From the NCBI RefSeq assembly GCF_000271305.1, contig NZ_AKGD01000002.1, forward strand, positions 620,001 through 684,000: 64,000 bases of DNA, given 5' to 3'. Below are positions 27,611 to 35,384 of the stretch, piece after piece; the first letter of the stretch is position 1; each line of letters begins with the position of its first letter. A model generated the notes under the pieces. It had not been told where the DNA came from. It worked only from the letters and a program-made list of their open reading frames with translations, and made no database searches. The stretch comes from Hydrocarboniphaga effusa AP103 (GTDB lineage: Bacteria > Pseudomonadota > Gammaproteobacteria > Nevskiales > Nevskiaceae). The position numbers and the translations under genes are program-made.

Positions 27611-28645
27611 CTACGGCTGGCCCCTTTCAGGAGACGGTTGCCGCAGTGTGGTCCAGTGCCGGTCGAGTGCTTCGAAAACGTCGTCGTCTCGTGTGATGAC
27701 GGCGAGTTCGTGATTCAGCCAATACGCCTGCGCCGTCCAGTTGAAGCTACCGAACACGGCATGACGTCCCTCTGAGTTCTCCAGCAATACGAACTTCAGA
27801 TGCATGGGCACATTGGCATCGGCGCCAAGCCGCGTGAAGGCGATGCCCTCGCGGGCGAGCTGCAGTTCCACGGCCCGCGGTACGCGCCGTTCGGTATGTT
27901 CGGCGGCGATTTCGATGTTCGCGCCGCGCCGCGCGAGGCGCCTCAGGCAGGCAACCGAAGCCCGATTGCTGATATGCGAGGCCGCGATTCTCACCCGGCT
28001 GCCGGCGCCATAGCGCTTCAGCAGTCGCTCGACCGGGTGAGCGCCGAAACGAGGCCAGAAATGCAGCTGCGTATCCCCGATGTCGCAGTCCCGCACCGCC
28101 CGAGGCCCAAGGCCCAAGGGAAGCCACGGACCGTTGCGATGCAGCGAGCGCGCATGTTCGAGGAGGCAGTGCACGAGCCGTGGATCGCGGATTTCCACCA
28201 GCAGGTTGTGAGCGACGCGGTGGTCGCCGATCTCCGAGACGATGTCCGGAAATTCTTCGGGGCTGTCCGCCGACGGATTGAACGAGCCGACGAAAGCCGT
28301 CGGCACCGGATGGGAGAAGCAATAGATTTTCTCGTGCAGCCGCTGCTTGAACATCTGCAAGGGTCGCAGTCCGGCGCCAAGAGCTTCGGGGGGGGAGAGA
28401 CGGTCGATCACCGCCCGATTGGCTTGTGTCGCGCGCGGGCGGGCTTCCATCGTCACTGCCACCTGCACGCCGCGCGCCCGAGCGCTCGCCAGGTCGCCTG
28501 CCAACGGGCGATCACGAAAATAGTAGGTGACCCAGTCGATACTTCCGGAGACAGGTGTGGCGGCCACCCGCGCGGATAGCAGATCACGTAGTGCGCCTGG
28601 GCGGTCTGGTCCGCCGAAATGAACTTTGAAGGAAGGCAGAGGCAT
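27611..28645 (-). CDS. Phospholipase D-superfamily protein with atypical HKD motifs
   Basis: About 344 residues with two PLD-like half-sites: HEKIYCFS with GSFNPS, and MHLKFVLLENSEG with GSFNWT. Both keep His-x-Lys and the GSxN segment, but the Asp of HxKxxxxD is Ser in the first and Glu in the second, so activity may be altered. There is no clear signal peptide from the chosen ATG (MPLPSFKVHF); upstream in-frame ATGs would add up to 54 residues. It is divergent from the acyl-ACP ligase at the edge of the sphingolipid locus and might act on phospholipid or sphingolipid phosphodiesters, or on DNA. Confidence 0.72.
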   Translation of the reverse strand: MPLPSFKVHFGGPDRPGALRDLLSARVAATPVSGSIDWVTYYFRDRPLAGDLASARARGVQVAVTMEARPRATQANRAVIDRLSPPEALGAGLRPLQMFKQRLHEKIYCFSHPVPTAFVGSFNPSADSPEEFPDIVSEIGDHRVAHNLLVEIRDPRLVHCLLEHARSLHRNGPWLPLGLGPRAVRDCDIGDTQLHFWPRFGAHPVERLLKRYGAGSRVRIAASHISNRASVACLRRLARRGANIEIAAEHTERRVPRAVELQLAREGIAFTRLGADANVPMHLKFVLLENSEGRHAVFGSFNWTAQAYWLNHELAVITRDDDVFEALDRHWTTLRQPSPERGQP

Positions 28646-28854
28646 CGCGTAGGGCTTCGGCCGGATCGTGCTCCGGAGTTGAATATTAACGATAGTCGTT
28701 CGGCCGATGGCGAGTGATTGCTGCATCCGGAGGCAGCATCCGCAAGAAGGGTCGCCCGGGACATCCCGGTGATCGGCTATTTTTGCGCCTGCGCACGGCT
28801 TCCACACCGGCTAAAATCGCGCCGAACCTACCCTGTCTGCGGCCGTTGGCCGTC

Positions 28855-30630
28855 ATGCCTGACGATCCGAACTTCATGACCACGCCCGCGCAGGCTTTGG
28901 GAGCCTCACTACCTGACTACGGCGCCGAAGGCGACAATCTGGTCCATGCGCTGCACCGCGCGGCCACTGCCGCGACGGGTTTTTACTTCTATTCCGGGCG
29001 CGGCGAGCTCACCGAAGCGCTGCCGTACTCGCGCCTGCTCGAACAGTCGCGCTGCCTGGCCGGGCGGCTGCTGTCGACCGGATTGAAGCATGGCGACCGC
29101 GTCGGCCTGCTGGCCGACACCGATGGCGATTTCGTGCGCGCCTTCTTCGCCTGCCAGATGGCCGGGCTGGTGCCGGCGCCGCTGCCGCTGCCAGTCGCGC
29201 TCGGCGGCAAGCAGACCTACCTCGAGCACATCCGCCGCATGCTTGAAAGCATCGGCGCCACTGCGGTCATCACGCCGGATTCCTTCGAAAGCTGGATGAG
29301 CGAAGCGTCCACGGACATGGAGCTGGCCTTCCTCGGTGGCGTCAGCAAGCTCATGCGCATCGAGGCCCCGGAGATCGAGCTGCCGGCGCCGTCGGGAGAC
29401 GATCTGGCCTACCTGCAGTTCTCGTCCGGCAGCACGCGCTTCCCGCATGCGATCGCGGTGACGCACCGGGCGGTGATGGCCAACCTGCGCGCGATCGGTC
29501 AGCACGGCCTGAAAGTCACCGAGCGCGATCGTTTCGCCGCCTGGCTGCCGTTCTATCACGACATGGGACTGGTCGGCTTCGTGCTGACGCCGATGGCCTG
29601 CGGAGTCTCGGTCGATCTCATGGCGACGCGCGATTTCGCCCGCCGCCCGCTGACCTGGCTGCAGCTGATTTCGAGCCATGGGGCGACGATTTCGTACAGC
29701 CCGAGCTTCGGCTACGAGCTCTGCGCGCGCCGGGTCGAAAACGGCGTGCCGAACGGGCTCGACCTGTCGCGCTGGCGCGCGGCCGGCATCGGCGGCGACA
29801 TGGTGCGTCCGGGGCCGTTGCGCCGCTTTGCCGAGGCCTTCGCGGGCTCGGGCTTCAGGGCGCAGGCCTTCGTACCGAGCTACGGCATGGCCGAGGCCGC
29901 GCTGGCGCTGTCGTTCACCCCGCTCGACCGCGGCCTGCGCCTCGATGCGCTCGACTGCGATGCGCTCGAAAGCCGGCATCAGGCGGTCACGGCGTCGGCG
30001 CGGACCTCGCGCCAGCGCGAATTCGTGCGCTGCGGGCCGATCCTGCCCGAGCATGCGGTCGAGGTGCGCGACGAGCAGGGCCAGGTGTTGCCCGAAGGCG
30101 GCGTCGGCCTGATCTTCGTCAGCGGCCCGAGCCTCATGAAGGCCTATTTCAACGAACCCGAGGCCACCGCGCGCACCATCAGCGACGACGGCTGGCTCGA
30201 TACCGGCGACATCGGCTATCTGGTCGACGGCGAGATCGTCATCACCGGCCGGGCCAAGGATCTGATCATCGTCAACGGCCGCAACATCCGCCCGCAGGAT
30301 CTCGAATGGAGCGCCGAGGGCGAGGTCGACGGCCTGCGCAGCGGCGACGTCGCCGCGTTCGCGGTCGACGATGCCGAGGGCGAGAGCGTGGTGGTGCTGG
30401 TCGAATCGCGGCTGGCCGATCCGGCTGCCCGCGAGGCGCTCTGCAATGCCGTCGCCGGCGTGCTGCGCACGCGCCACGGCGTCGAGACGCGCGTGGTGAT
30501 CGTGCCGCCGCGCTCGCTGCCGCAGACCTCCTCGGGCAAGCTCAGCCGGGCCAAGGCCAAGGCCTTGTTCCTTTCCGCCCAGTTCGAAGCGGGCTCCAAC
30601 GTCGTCGCCGAGTCCGCCAGTGCCGGCTGA
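28855..30630 (+). CDS. Fatty-acyl-AMP ligase / acyl-ACP synthetase of the sphingolipid locus
   Basis: A 591-residue adenylate-forming enzyme of the FAAL class. The P-loop is YLQFSSGSTRFPHAIAVTH; PFYHDMGLVGFVLTPM, PSYGMAEAALALSF and GWLDTGDIGYLVDGEIVITG then GRAKDLIIVNGRNI complete the family motifs. It presumably activates a fatty acid and loads it on the carrier protein encoded two genes on, as proposed for Caulobacter CCNA_01223. Its stop overlaps the next start by 11 bases. The ATG chosen lies before PDDPNF; another is seven codons in. Confidence 0.88.
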   Translation: MPDDPNFMTTPAQALGASLPDYGAEGDNLVHALHRAATAATGFYFYSGRGELTEALPYSRLLEQSRCLAGRLLSTGLKHGDRVGLLADTDGDFVRAFFACQMAGLVPAPLPLPVALGGKQTYLEHIRRMLESIGATAVITPDSFESWMSEASTDMELAFLGGVSKLMRIEAPEIELPAPSGDDLAYLQFSSGSTRFPHAIAVTHRAVMANLRAIGQHGLKVTERDRFAAWLPFYHDMGLVGFVLTPMACGVSVDLMATRDFARRPLTWLQLISSHGATISYSPSFGYELCARRVENGVPNGLDLSRWRAAGIGGDMVRPGPLRRFAEAFAGSGFRAQAFVPSYGMAEAALALSFTPLDRGLRLDALDCDALESRHQAVTASARTSRQREFVRCGPILPEHAVEVRDEQGQVLPEGGVGLIFVSGPSLMKAYFNEPEATARTISDDGWLDTGDIGYLVDGEIVITGRAKDLIIVNGRNIRPQDLEWSAEGEVDGLRSGDVAAFAVDDAEGESVVVLVESRLADPAAREALCNAVAGVLRTRHGVETRVVIVPPRSLPQTSSGKLSRAKAKALFLSAQFEAGSNVVAESASAG

Positions 30631-31573
30631 TCGCGGCGTCGTCGCAATCACCGGCTCCACCGGCTTCATCGGTCGCCACCTGGTTCCGCTGCTCGCGGCC
30701 GAGGGCTGGCGTCCGCGCCTGCTGATCCGCCGCGACCCGGCCGACGTGCAATGGGGAGGGCTCACCGTCGAGGTGGTGCAGGGCGATCTGGCCGATGCGC
30801 AGGCGCTCGCCCGGCTCACGAGCGGGGCCAGCGCGGTCGTCCATCTCGCTGGGCTCATCAAGGCCACCAGCGAAGCCGAATTCATGCGCGCCAATCGCGA
30901 GGGCACGCGCAAGCTGGCCGAAGCGATGCTCGCGCACGCGCCGCGGGCGCATTGCCTGCTGGTCTCGAGCCTCGCGGCGCGGCATCCGCAGCTTTCGCAC
31001 TACGCCGCGAGCAAGCGAGCCGCCGAAGAAGTGGCACGGGAACTGCTCGGCGATCGCCTGAGCATCGTGCGTCCGCCCGCCGTATTCGGGCCGGGCGACC
31101 GTGAGACGCTGGCCTTCTTCAAGATGGTGTCCTCAGGCTTCATCCCGTTGGTCGGCGGGCCGGCAGCGCGCTCCGCGGTGGTTCATGTAGAGGACTTGTG
31201 CAAGGCTTTCGTCTTCTTGCTCGCGGGGGAACCGACCCAGGCCGTAGGGGTCATTACCGACGAGCGTCCCCAGGGTTACAGCTGGGAAGAGATTCTGAGT
31301 ACCGCGGCGCTGGCTCAAGGCATCCGGCCGCGCGCCACGCTGCAACTGCCCAAAATGCTGCTGTGCGCGGTGGCAGGGCTGGGCGATCTGAAAGCCCGCT
31401 TCGGCGATGCTTCGATGCTCACTTCCGAGAAGCTGCGGGAGCTGCTGCACGAGGATTGGGCAGTGCCGCCGGAGCAGCGCCTGAGTCCGCCAGGATGGGC
31501 GCCGGCCTACGATTTGCAGGCTGGATTCGACAGTGCCGTACGCTTTTACCGGCAAAGCGGATGGTTGCCGTAG
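30620..31573 (+). CDS. NAD-dependent epimerase/dehydratase-family reductase, CerR-like
   Basis: A 317-residue extended SDR with Rossmann motif TGSTGFIG at 11-18 and catalytic Y128-x3-K132 in HYAASKRAAE. In Caulobacter an SDR of this type (CerR) beside spt reduces the 3-keto group of the sphingoid backbone; the order ligase-reductase-ACP-SPT here is the same, so I infer the same job. A GTG start overlaps the ligase stop. Late in the protein GFIPLVGGPAARSAVVHVED is the usual substrate-side segment. A small inverted repeat (ACGTAAG/CTTACGT) follows the stop by six bases. Confidence 0.85.
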   Translation: MPADRGVVAITGSTGFIGRHLVPLLAAEGWRPRLLIRRDPADVQWGGLTVEVVQGDLADAQALARLTSGASAVVHLAGLIKATSEAEFMRANREGTRKLAEAMLAHAPRAHCLLVSSLAARHPQLSHYAASKRAAEEVARELLGDRLSIVRPPAVFGPGDRETLAFFKMVSSGFIPLVGGPAARSAVVHVEDLCKAFVFLLAGEPTQAVGVITDERPQGYSWEEILSTAALAQGIRPRATLQLPKMLLCAVAGLGDLKARFGDASMLTSEKLRELLHEDWAVPPEQRLSPPGWAPAYDLQAGFDSAVRFYRQSGWLP

Positions 31574-31606
31574 AGGTGACGTAAGCGTTCCCCCTTACGT
31601 TAGTAT

Positions 31607-31635
31607 TTGTTGCCACCACGTTACAGCGCTAAAGT
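31607..31635 (+). promoter_or_regulatory. Candidate sigma70 promoter for acp-spt
   Basis: TTGTTG and TAAAGT are 17 bases apart, 44 bases before the carrier-protein ATG. A 7-bp inverted repeat (31579-31600) just upstream may be a weak terminator or an operator. This would allow acp-spt to be driven separately from the ligase and reductase. Confidence 0.4.
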
Positions 31636-31678
31636 GCGCTGTCCGGCTGGGATGCCGGATCACCACAACCCGAATCGA

Positions 31679-31921
31679 ATGACTTCATCTTCCATCGACG
31701 TACGAGCCCAGGTGTTGGAGGCGCTACGCGTCGCAGTCAACCGCCCGGTCGAGATCGACGGCCACACCCAGATCGTGCAAGACCTCGGTCTGGATTCGCT
31801 GGCCGTCATGAACCTCATGCTGGCGATCGAGGACAGCTTCGATATTTCCATTCCGCTCAATCGGGTAGCGGAAATCGTGACGGTGGACGATCTCGTCCAT
31901 GCGGTCGAGACTTTGGCCTGA
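31679..31921 (+). CDS. Acyl carrier protein dedicated to sphingolipid synthesis
   Basis: An 80-residue acidic carrier with the phosphopantetheine site S40 in DLGLDSLAVMNLMLAIEDSF. It differs from housekeeping AcpP by its specialised N-terminus and its position: 32 bases upstream of serine palmitoyltransferase and downstream of an acyl-ACP ligase. It probably delivers the fatty acyl chain to serine palmitoyltransferase, as the CCNA_01221 product does in Caulobacter. The ATG was preferred over an earlier TTG because the ACP fold starts there. Confidence 0.9.
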   Translation: MTSSSIDVRAQVLEALRVAVNRPVEIDGHTQIVQDLGLDSLAVMNLMLAIEDSFDISIPLNRVAEIVTVDDLVHAVETLA

Positions 31922-31953
31922 TCGGCCGTCGTGAAAGCGAGTAAACAGCGGGC

Positions 31954-33177
31954 ATGAGCATTCTCTCCAAGTTTGATGCGTTGGCGCGGACCTTTGAAAA
32001 GCTGGGGCCGCCGGACGCCAATCCACTTCGAGTCACCTTCGACAAGATCAATTCTTCGACCGAAGGCGTAATCAACGGCAAGACGACGATCCTGCTGGGC
32101 ACCAACAACTACCTGGGGCTGACCTTCGATGCCGATTGCATCGAGGAGTCCGTCAGCGCGGTGCGCCGTTTCGGCACCGGCACCACCGGCTCGCGCGTGG
32201 CCAACGGCAGCTATGCCGGCCATCGCGATCTCGAGAAGAACCTCGCCGAATATTTCGGCCGCAAGCACGGCATGGTGTTCAGCACCGGCTACCAGGCCAA
32301 CCTGAGCATGCTGTCGACGCTCGCCGGCCACGGCGACTACCTGATCCTCGACTCCGACAGCCACGCGAGCATCTACGACGGTGCGCGCCTGGGCCACGCC
32401 GAAGTCATCCGCTTCCGCCACAACGATCCGGCCGACCTGCGCAAGCGCCTGAGCCGCATCAAGGATGCCCCGGGCAGCAAGCTGGTTGTCGTCGAAGGCA
32501 TCTACTCGATGCTCGGCGATTCGTCGCCGCTCGCCGACATCGCGGCGGTCAAGCGCGAGATGGGCGCTTATCTGCTGGTCGACGAAGCGCATTCGATGGG
32601 CGTGCTCGGTGCCAAGGGCCGCGGCCTGGCCGAACATGCGGGTGTCGAAGCTGACGTTGATTTCATCGTCGGCACCTTCTCGAAGAGCCTCGGCAGCGTC
32701 GGCGGCTTCTGCGTTTCCGATATCGACGGCTTCGACGTGCTGCGCCTGGCCTGCCGTCCGTACGTGTTCACCGCAAGCCTGCCGCCGGCGGTGATCGCCT
32801 CGACCACGCAGGCCCTGCGTCGCCTCTCCGAAGACCAGACGCTGCGCGTGCGGCTGGGCGAAAACGCGCGCCGCCTCTATGACGGCCTGCGTGGCCTCGG
32901 CTTCCATGTCGGCCCCGAAGCGAGCCCGATCGTGTCGGTCGAAGTCGACAATGCCGAGATCGCGGTGAAGGCCTGGAACGCGCTGCTGGCGGGCGGGCTC
33001 TACGTGAACCTCGCGCTGCCGCCGGCGACGCCGACGAGCCGTCCGCTGCTGCGCGCGAGCATCAGCGCCGCGCACACGCCGCGCCAGATCGACACGGCCG
33101 TCGCGCTGTTCGCGCAGGTCGGCGTCGAGCTCGGCATCATCTCGCCGTCGTCGGTTCCGGTCGCGATGGTCGCCTGA
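31954..33177 (+). CDS. spt: Serine palmitoyltransferase
   Basis: A 407-residue PLP enzyme of the alpha-oxoamine synthase family condensing serine with an acyl thioester to 3-ketosphinganine. The PLP lysine is K244 in VGTFSKSLGSVGGF, near identical to bacterial SPT; DSDSHASIYDGARL, LLVDEAHSMGVLG and YVFTASLPP also fit. Related glycine-utilising ligases (Kbl, BioF, HemA) share the fold, but the GTFSKSLGSVGGF context and the adjacent carrier protein, ligase and CerR-like gene favour SPT. It is followed by a strong terminator. Confidence 0.92.
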   Translation: MSILSKFDALARTFEKLGPPDANPLRVTFDKINSSTEGVINGKTTILLGTNNYLGLTFDADCIEESVSAVRRFGTGTTGSRVANGSYAGHRDLEKNLAEYFGRKHGMVFSTGYQANLSMLSTLAGHGDYLILDSDSHASIYDGARLGHAEVIRFRHNDPADLRKRLSRIKDAPGSKLVVVEGIYSMLGDSSPLADIAAVKREMGAYLLVDEAHSMGVLGAKGRGLAEHAGVEADVDFIVGTFSKSLGSVGGFCVSDIDGFDVLRLACRPYVFTASLPPAVIASTTQALRRLSEDQTLRVRLGENARRLYDGLRGLGFHVGPEASPIVSVEVDNAEIAVKAWNALLAGGLYVNLALPPATPTSRPLLRASISAAHTPRQIDTAVALFAQVGVELGIISPSSVPVAMVA

Positions 33178-33207
33178 TCGGTCGCATCGCACAGCGGCAA
33201 TGAAAGA

Positions 33208-33237
33208 AAAAGGGGCAGGTGAAAACCTGCCCCTTTT
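33208..33237. terminator. Rho-independent terminator after spt
   Basis: A perfect 13-bp stem, AAAAGGGGCAGGT and its complement around a GAAA loop, ends in TTTT. It ends the ligase-reductase-ACP-spt unit, and its A/T flanks would also slow readthrough from the convergent side. Confidence 0.9.
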
Positions 33238-33272
33238 CATTGCGCTGTCACCCGACGAGTGCTTTTCTTTTT

Positions 33273-33447
33273 CGCCTCACGCCTCACGCCTCACGCCTCA
33301 CGCCTCACGCCTCACGCCTCACGCCTCACGCCTCACGCCTCACGCCTCACGCCTCACGCCTCACGCCTCACGCCTCACGCCTCACGCCTCACGCCTCACG
33401 CCTCACGCCTCACGCCTCACGCCTCACGCCTCACGCCTCACGCCTCA
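33273..33447. repeat. Perfect tandem array of 25 CGCCTCA heptamers
   Basis: Exactly 175 bases consist of 25 identical 7-base units without a single substitution. The array lies between the terminator after spt and the TAM41-like gene. The final unit, read on the minus strand, provides the TGA stop codon of that gene, so the array forms its whole 3' untranslated end. Perfect identity suggests recent expansion by slippage and probable copy-number variation between strains. Confidence 0.97.
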
Positions 33448-34434
33448 GAGCACTTTCGCGCGTTTGAGCTTGACGAGCACGAGCGGTGCGGCGAGCAGCG
33501 GATGCCGGCGCTGCCAGTCGCTGAGTTCGAGCTTGTAGCCCGAATGTCGCTCCACCTTCCAGGCGATGTAATCGGCGCCGTTGTGAAAGGTGAAACTGGC
33601 CTTGAGGATGCGCGCCATGTTGAGCGGCTTGCCAAGCCGCTTGCGCAGGTTCCAGGCGCGCTGGCCTTGCTCGCGCTGCTGCGTGCTCAGGCGCGGGCTT
33701 AACTCGTCTGAGTGCACGCCAGCACGAACCCCGGCACGAACCCCGACACGAACCGTGTAGTCGATGCCGACGCTGCGCCAGGCCAACGGCAACAAGGCTT
33801 CGTAACGCGCCCGCTCGTGCTCGATGATGCTCTTCGAACGTCCGGCCGCACCTTCGACGCGCAGCTCGGCGGAGTAGGTGTGGCGAAACAGCGCGCTCCA
33901 GAATGCCGCGGGCTCGGCTTGCTCGGGGCCGAGCAGCGCAGCCCAGTGCGCGGCAGTGCCGATCGCATCGGCGATGATGGATTCGATGCGCCGCTTCGAT
34001 GCTTCGTCACGAGTCCACGGCAGCCCGATTGGCTGCGCGAAGCGAGCCCACAGCGTGGTGTCGATCGAAGCCGTCTGCATGCCGCGCTCGAATTGATCGC
34101 GGCTCAGCACCGCCACTTTCGCGCGCAGGGTGCGGCCTTCGTGATCGAAGGTCTCGAACGAGACGTTCGGCGGCAGCCAGCCGTTGGCGATCGCAGCGAT
34201 GCGCTGGCCGTGCCAGGCGGTGAGATCGTCGACGATCACGTAGTAGTCGAGCAGGCTCTCGAGATCGCCGGTACGCAGCGTGGAGCCGTAGAACAGCACC
34301 GCGCAGGCAGCGGATTTTCCGGCGACCAGATGCGCGGCGAATGCATCGATCGCGGTCGGCAGCGAGCGCTGCAGCTCCACATGCACGCGCTCGATCAGCG
34401 TTTCGCGTGCGGCTTTGCGGGTATCGACGCTCAT
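33445..34434 (-). CDS. TAM41/Mmp37-like CTP:phospholipid cytidylyltransferase
   Basis: A 329-residue protein resembling mitochondrial TAM41, which makes CDP-diacylglycerol from phosphatidic acid and CTP. Shared points are YGS at 49-51, a D63-x6-D70 acidic pattern (LLDYYVIVDD), W74-H75, LRAKVAVLSRDQFERG at 103-118, and RHTYSAELRVEGAAGRSKSI around 184-203. The ATG overlaps the upstream lipid-kinase stop (ATGA). With that kinase and a CDP-alcohol phosphatidyltransferase it suggests conversion of ceramide-1-phosphate to CDP-ceramide; the substrate is inferred. Residues 229-240 carry a short GVRA repeat from a 12-base tandem duplication. Confidence 0.72.
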   Translation of the reverse strand: MSVDTRKAARETLIERVHVELQRSLPTAIDAFAAHLVAGKSAACAVLFYGSTLRTGDLESLLDYYVIVDDLTAWHGQRIAAIANGWLPPNVSFETFDHEGRTLRAKVAVLSRDQFERGMQTASIDTTLWARFAQPIGLPWTRDEASKRRIESIIADAIGTAAHWAALLGPEQAEPAAFWSALFRHTYSAELRVEGAAGRSKSIIEHERARYEALLPLAWRSVGIDYTVRVGVRAGVRAGVHSDELSPRLSTQQREQGQRAWNLRKRLGKPLNMARILKASFTFHNGADYIAWKVERHSGYKLELSDWQRRHPLLAAPLVLVKLKRAKVL

Positions 34435-35384
34435 GGTGAAACGAAGTGCACCATGGGGCCGGCTTCGACGTCCACGCGGCCCTCGCGATCCGGGGCGAAG
34501 GCTTCGCCGTCGACGATCAGCGGGCTGTCGAGTTTCAGGCGCATGCGCGTCGCGGCTCCGCTGCGATAACCCGAGCCGGCGCTGCGCATCCACTTGGTCG
34601 GCCGGCCGAACAGCAGCGGCAACAGCGAGCGCCCGAGCCTGCGCGGATGCGCATCGATCTCGACATAGCGCAGCGGCCCGGCCGCGTCGTTCCAGAACGG
34701 CCAGATGTGCAGCATGATCGTGTGCAGGCTGGTAGCGACGAACAGGAAGCGCCGGCCTTCGAGTGCGGGCCGATCGTCGAAGGCGATGCTCATCTTCGAA
34801 CCGTCGAGCCAGTCGCTGCCGCCGAAGATGCAGCGATAGAACGTTGCGATCAGCGTGGTGATGACCGACCAGCGGCCGCCGGTTTCGACGTTTTCGCGTG
34901 CGTACTGTGTCGCCCGCGTGAGCGCCGCAGCGCCCATGAAGAAGCCGAACACCGGCTCGCGCGATCCGTCGGGCCAGCGCAGCGTGATCGCCGGGCGCCG
35001 AATCTCGCGCGACCAGCGGTCGTTCTTCGCGGCGGTGAGCACGCGCTGCAAGGCTTTCGATCCGGGCGAAGTCGAGCCGACGTCGATCGCGACCGAGTTG
35101 GAGTTGCCTGCCGCGATCAGCGCGATGCGCGGCCAGTTCGCGCCGAAGGTTTCGGGCAGCAGCCCGAGAATATCGCGCAGCGTGCCGTCGCCACCGCTGA
35201 CGATCAGCAAGCGGGTTCCGCGTTCGGCGAAACCGGCGAGCGCGGCGCGCAGTTCATCGGTGGTGGCCGGCACCGCCGAAGGCAGCTCGGGCGGAATCGA
35301 CAGCTGGATGCTGCGATTGCGATGGCTGCGTGGGTTGTGGATCAGCGCTGCGCCCAGCGCTGCGGCTGTCAGCGACTCAGCCAC
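34431..35384 (-). CDS. DAGK-type lipid kinase, probable ceramide kinase (CpgB-like)
   Basis: A 317-residue cytoplasmic or membrane-associated kinase with the diacylglycerol-kinase catalytic fold: LIHNPRSHRNR near 14-24, the nucleotide loop SGGDGTLRDIL at 63-73, and RIALIAAGNSNSVA. The C-terminal SPLIVDGEAFAPDREG is the late beta-strand motif of the family. In Caulobacter a ceramide kinase (CpgB, CCNA_01218) occupies the equivalent place beside spt, so ceramide is the likely substrate. The chosen GTG overlaps the upstream stop by 16 bases; no ATG lies near the conserved start, so the exact codon is uncertain. Confidence 0.82.
   Translation of the reverse strand: MAESLTAAALGAALIHNPRSHRNRSIQLSIPPELPSAVPATTDELRAALAGFAERGTRLLIVSGGDGTLRDILGLLPETFGANWPRIALIAAGNSNSVAIDVGSTSPGSKALQRVLTAAKNDRWSREIRRPAITLRWPDGSREPVFGFFMGAAALTRATQYARENVETGGRWSVITTLIATFYRCIFGGSDWLDGSKMSIAFDDRPALEGRRFLFVATSLHTIMLHIWPFWNDAAGPLRYVEIDAHPRRLGRSLLPLLFGRPTKWMRSAGSGYRSGAATRMRLKLDSPLIVDGEAFAPDREGRVDVEAGPMVHFVSP

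Noticed and set aside
33273..33447. CRISPR-like array
   Set aside because: Units are seven bases, contiguous and without spacers; no cas genes are nearby.
33200..33702. Plus-strand open frames encoding a long RLTPHAS repeat protein across the heptamer array
   Set aside because: All three plus-strand frames are open only because the 7-base unit contains no stop. The frames run on into the antisense of the TAM41-like gene and have no protein-like start.
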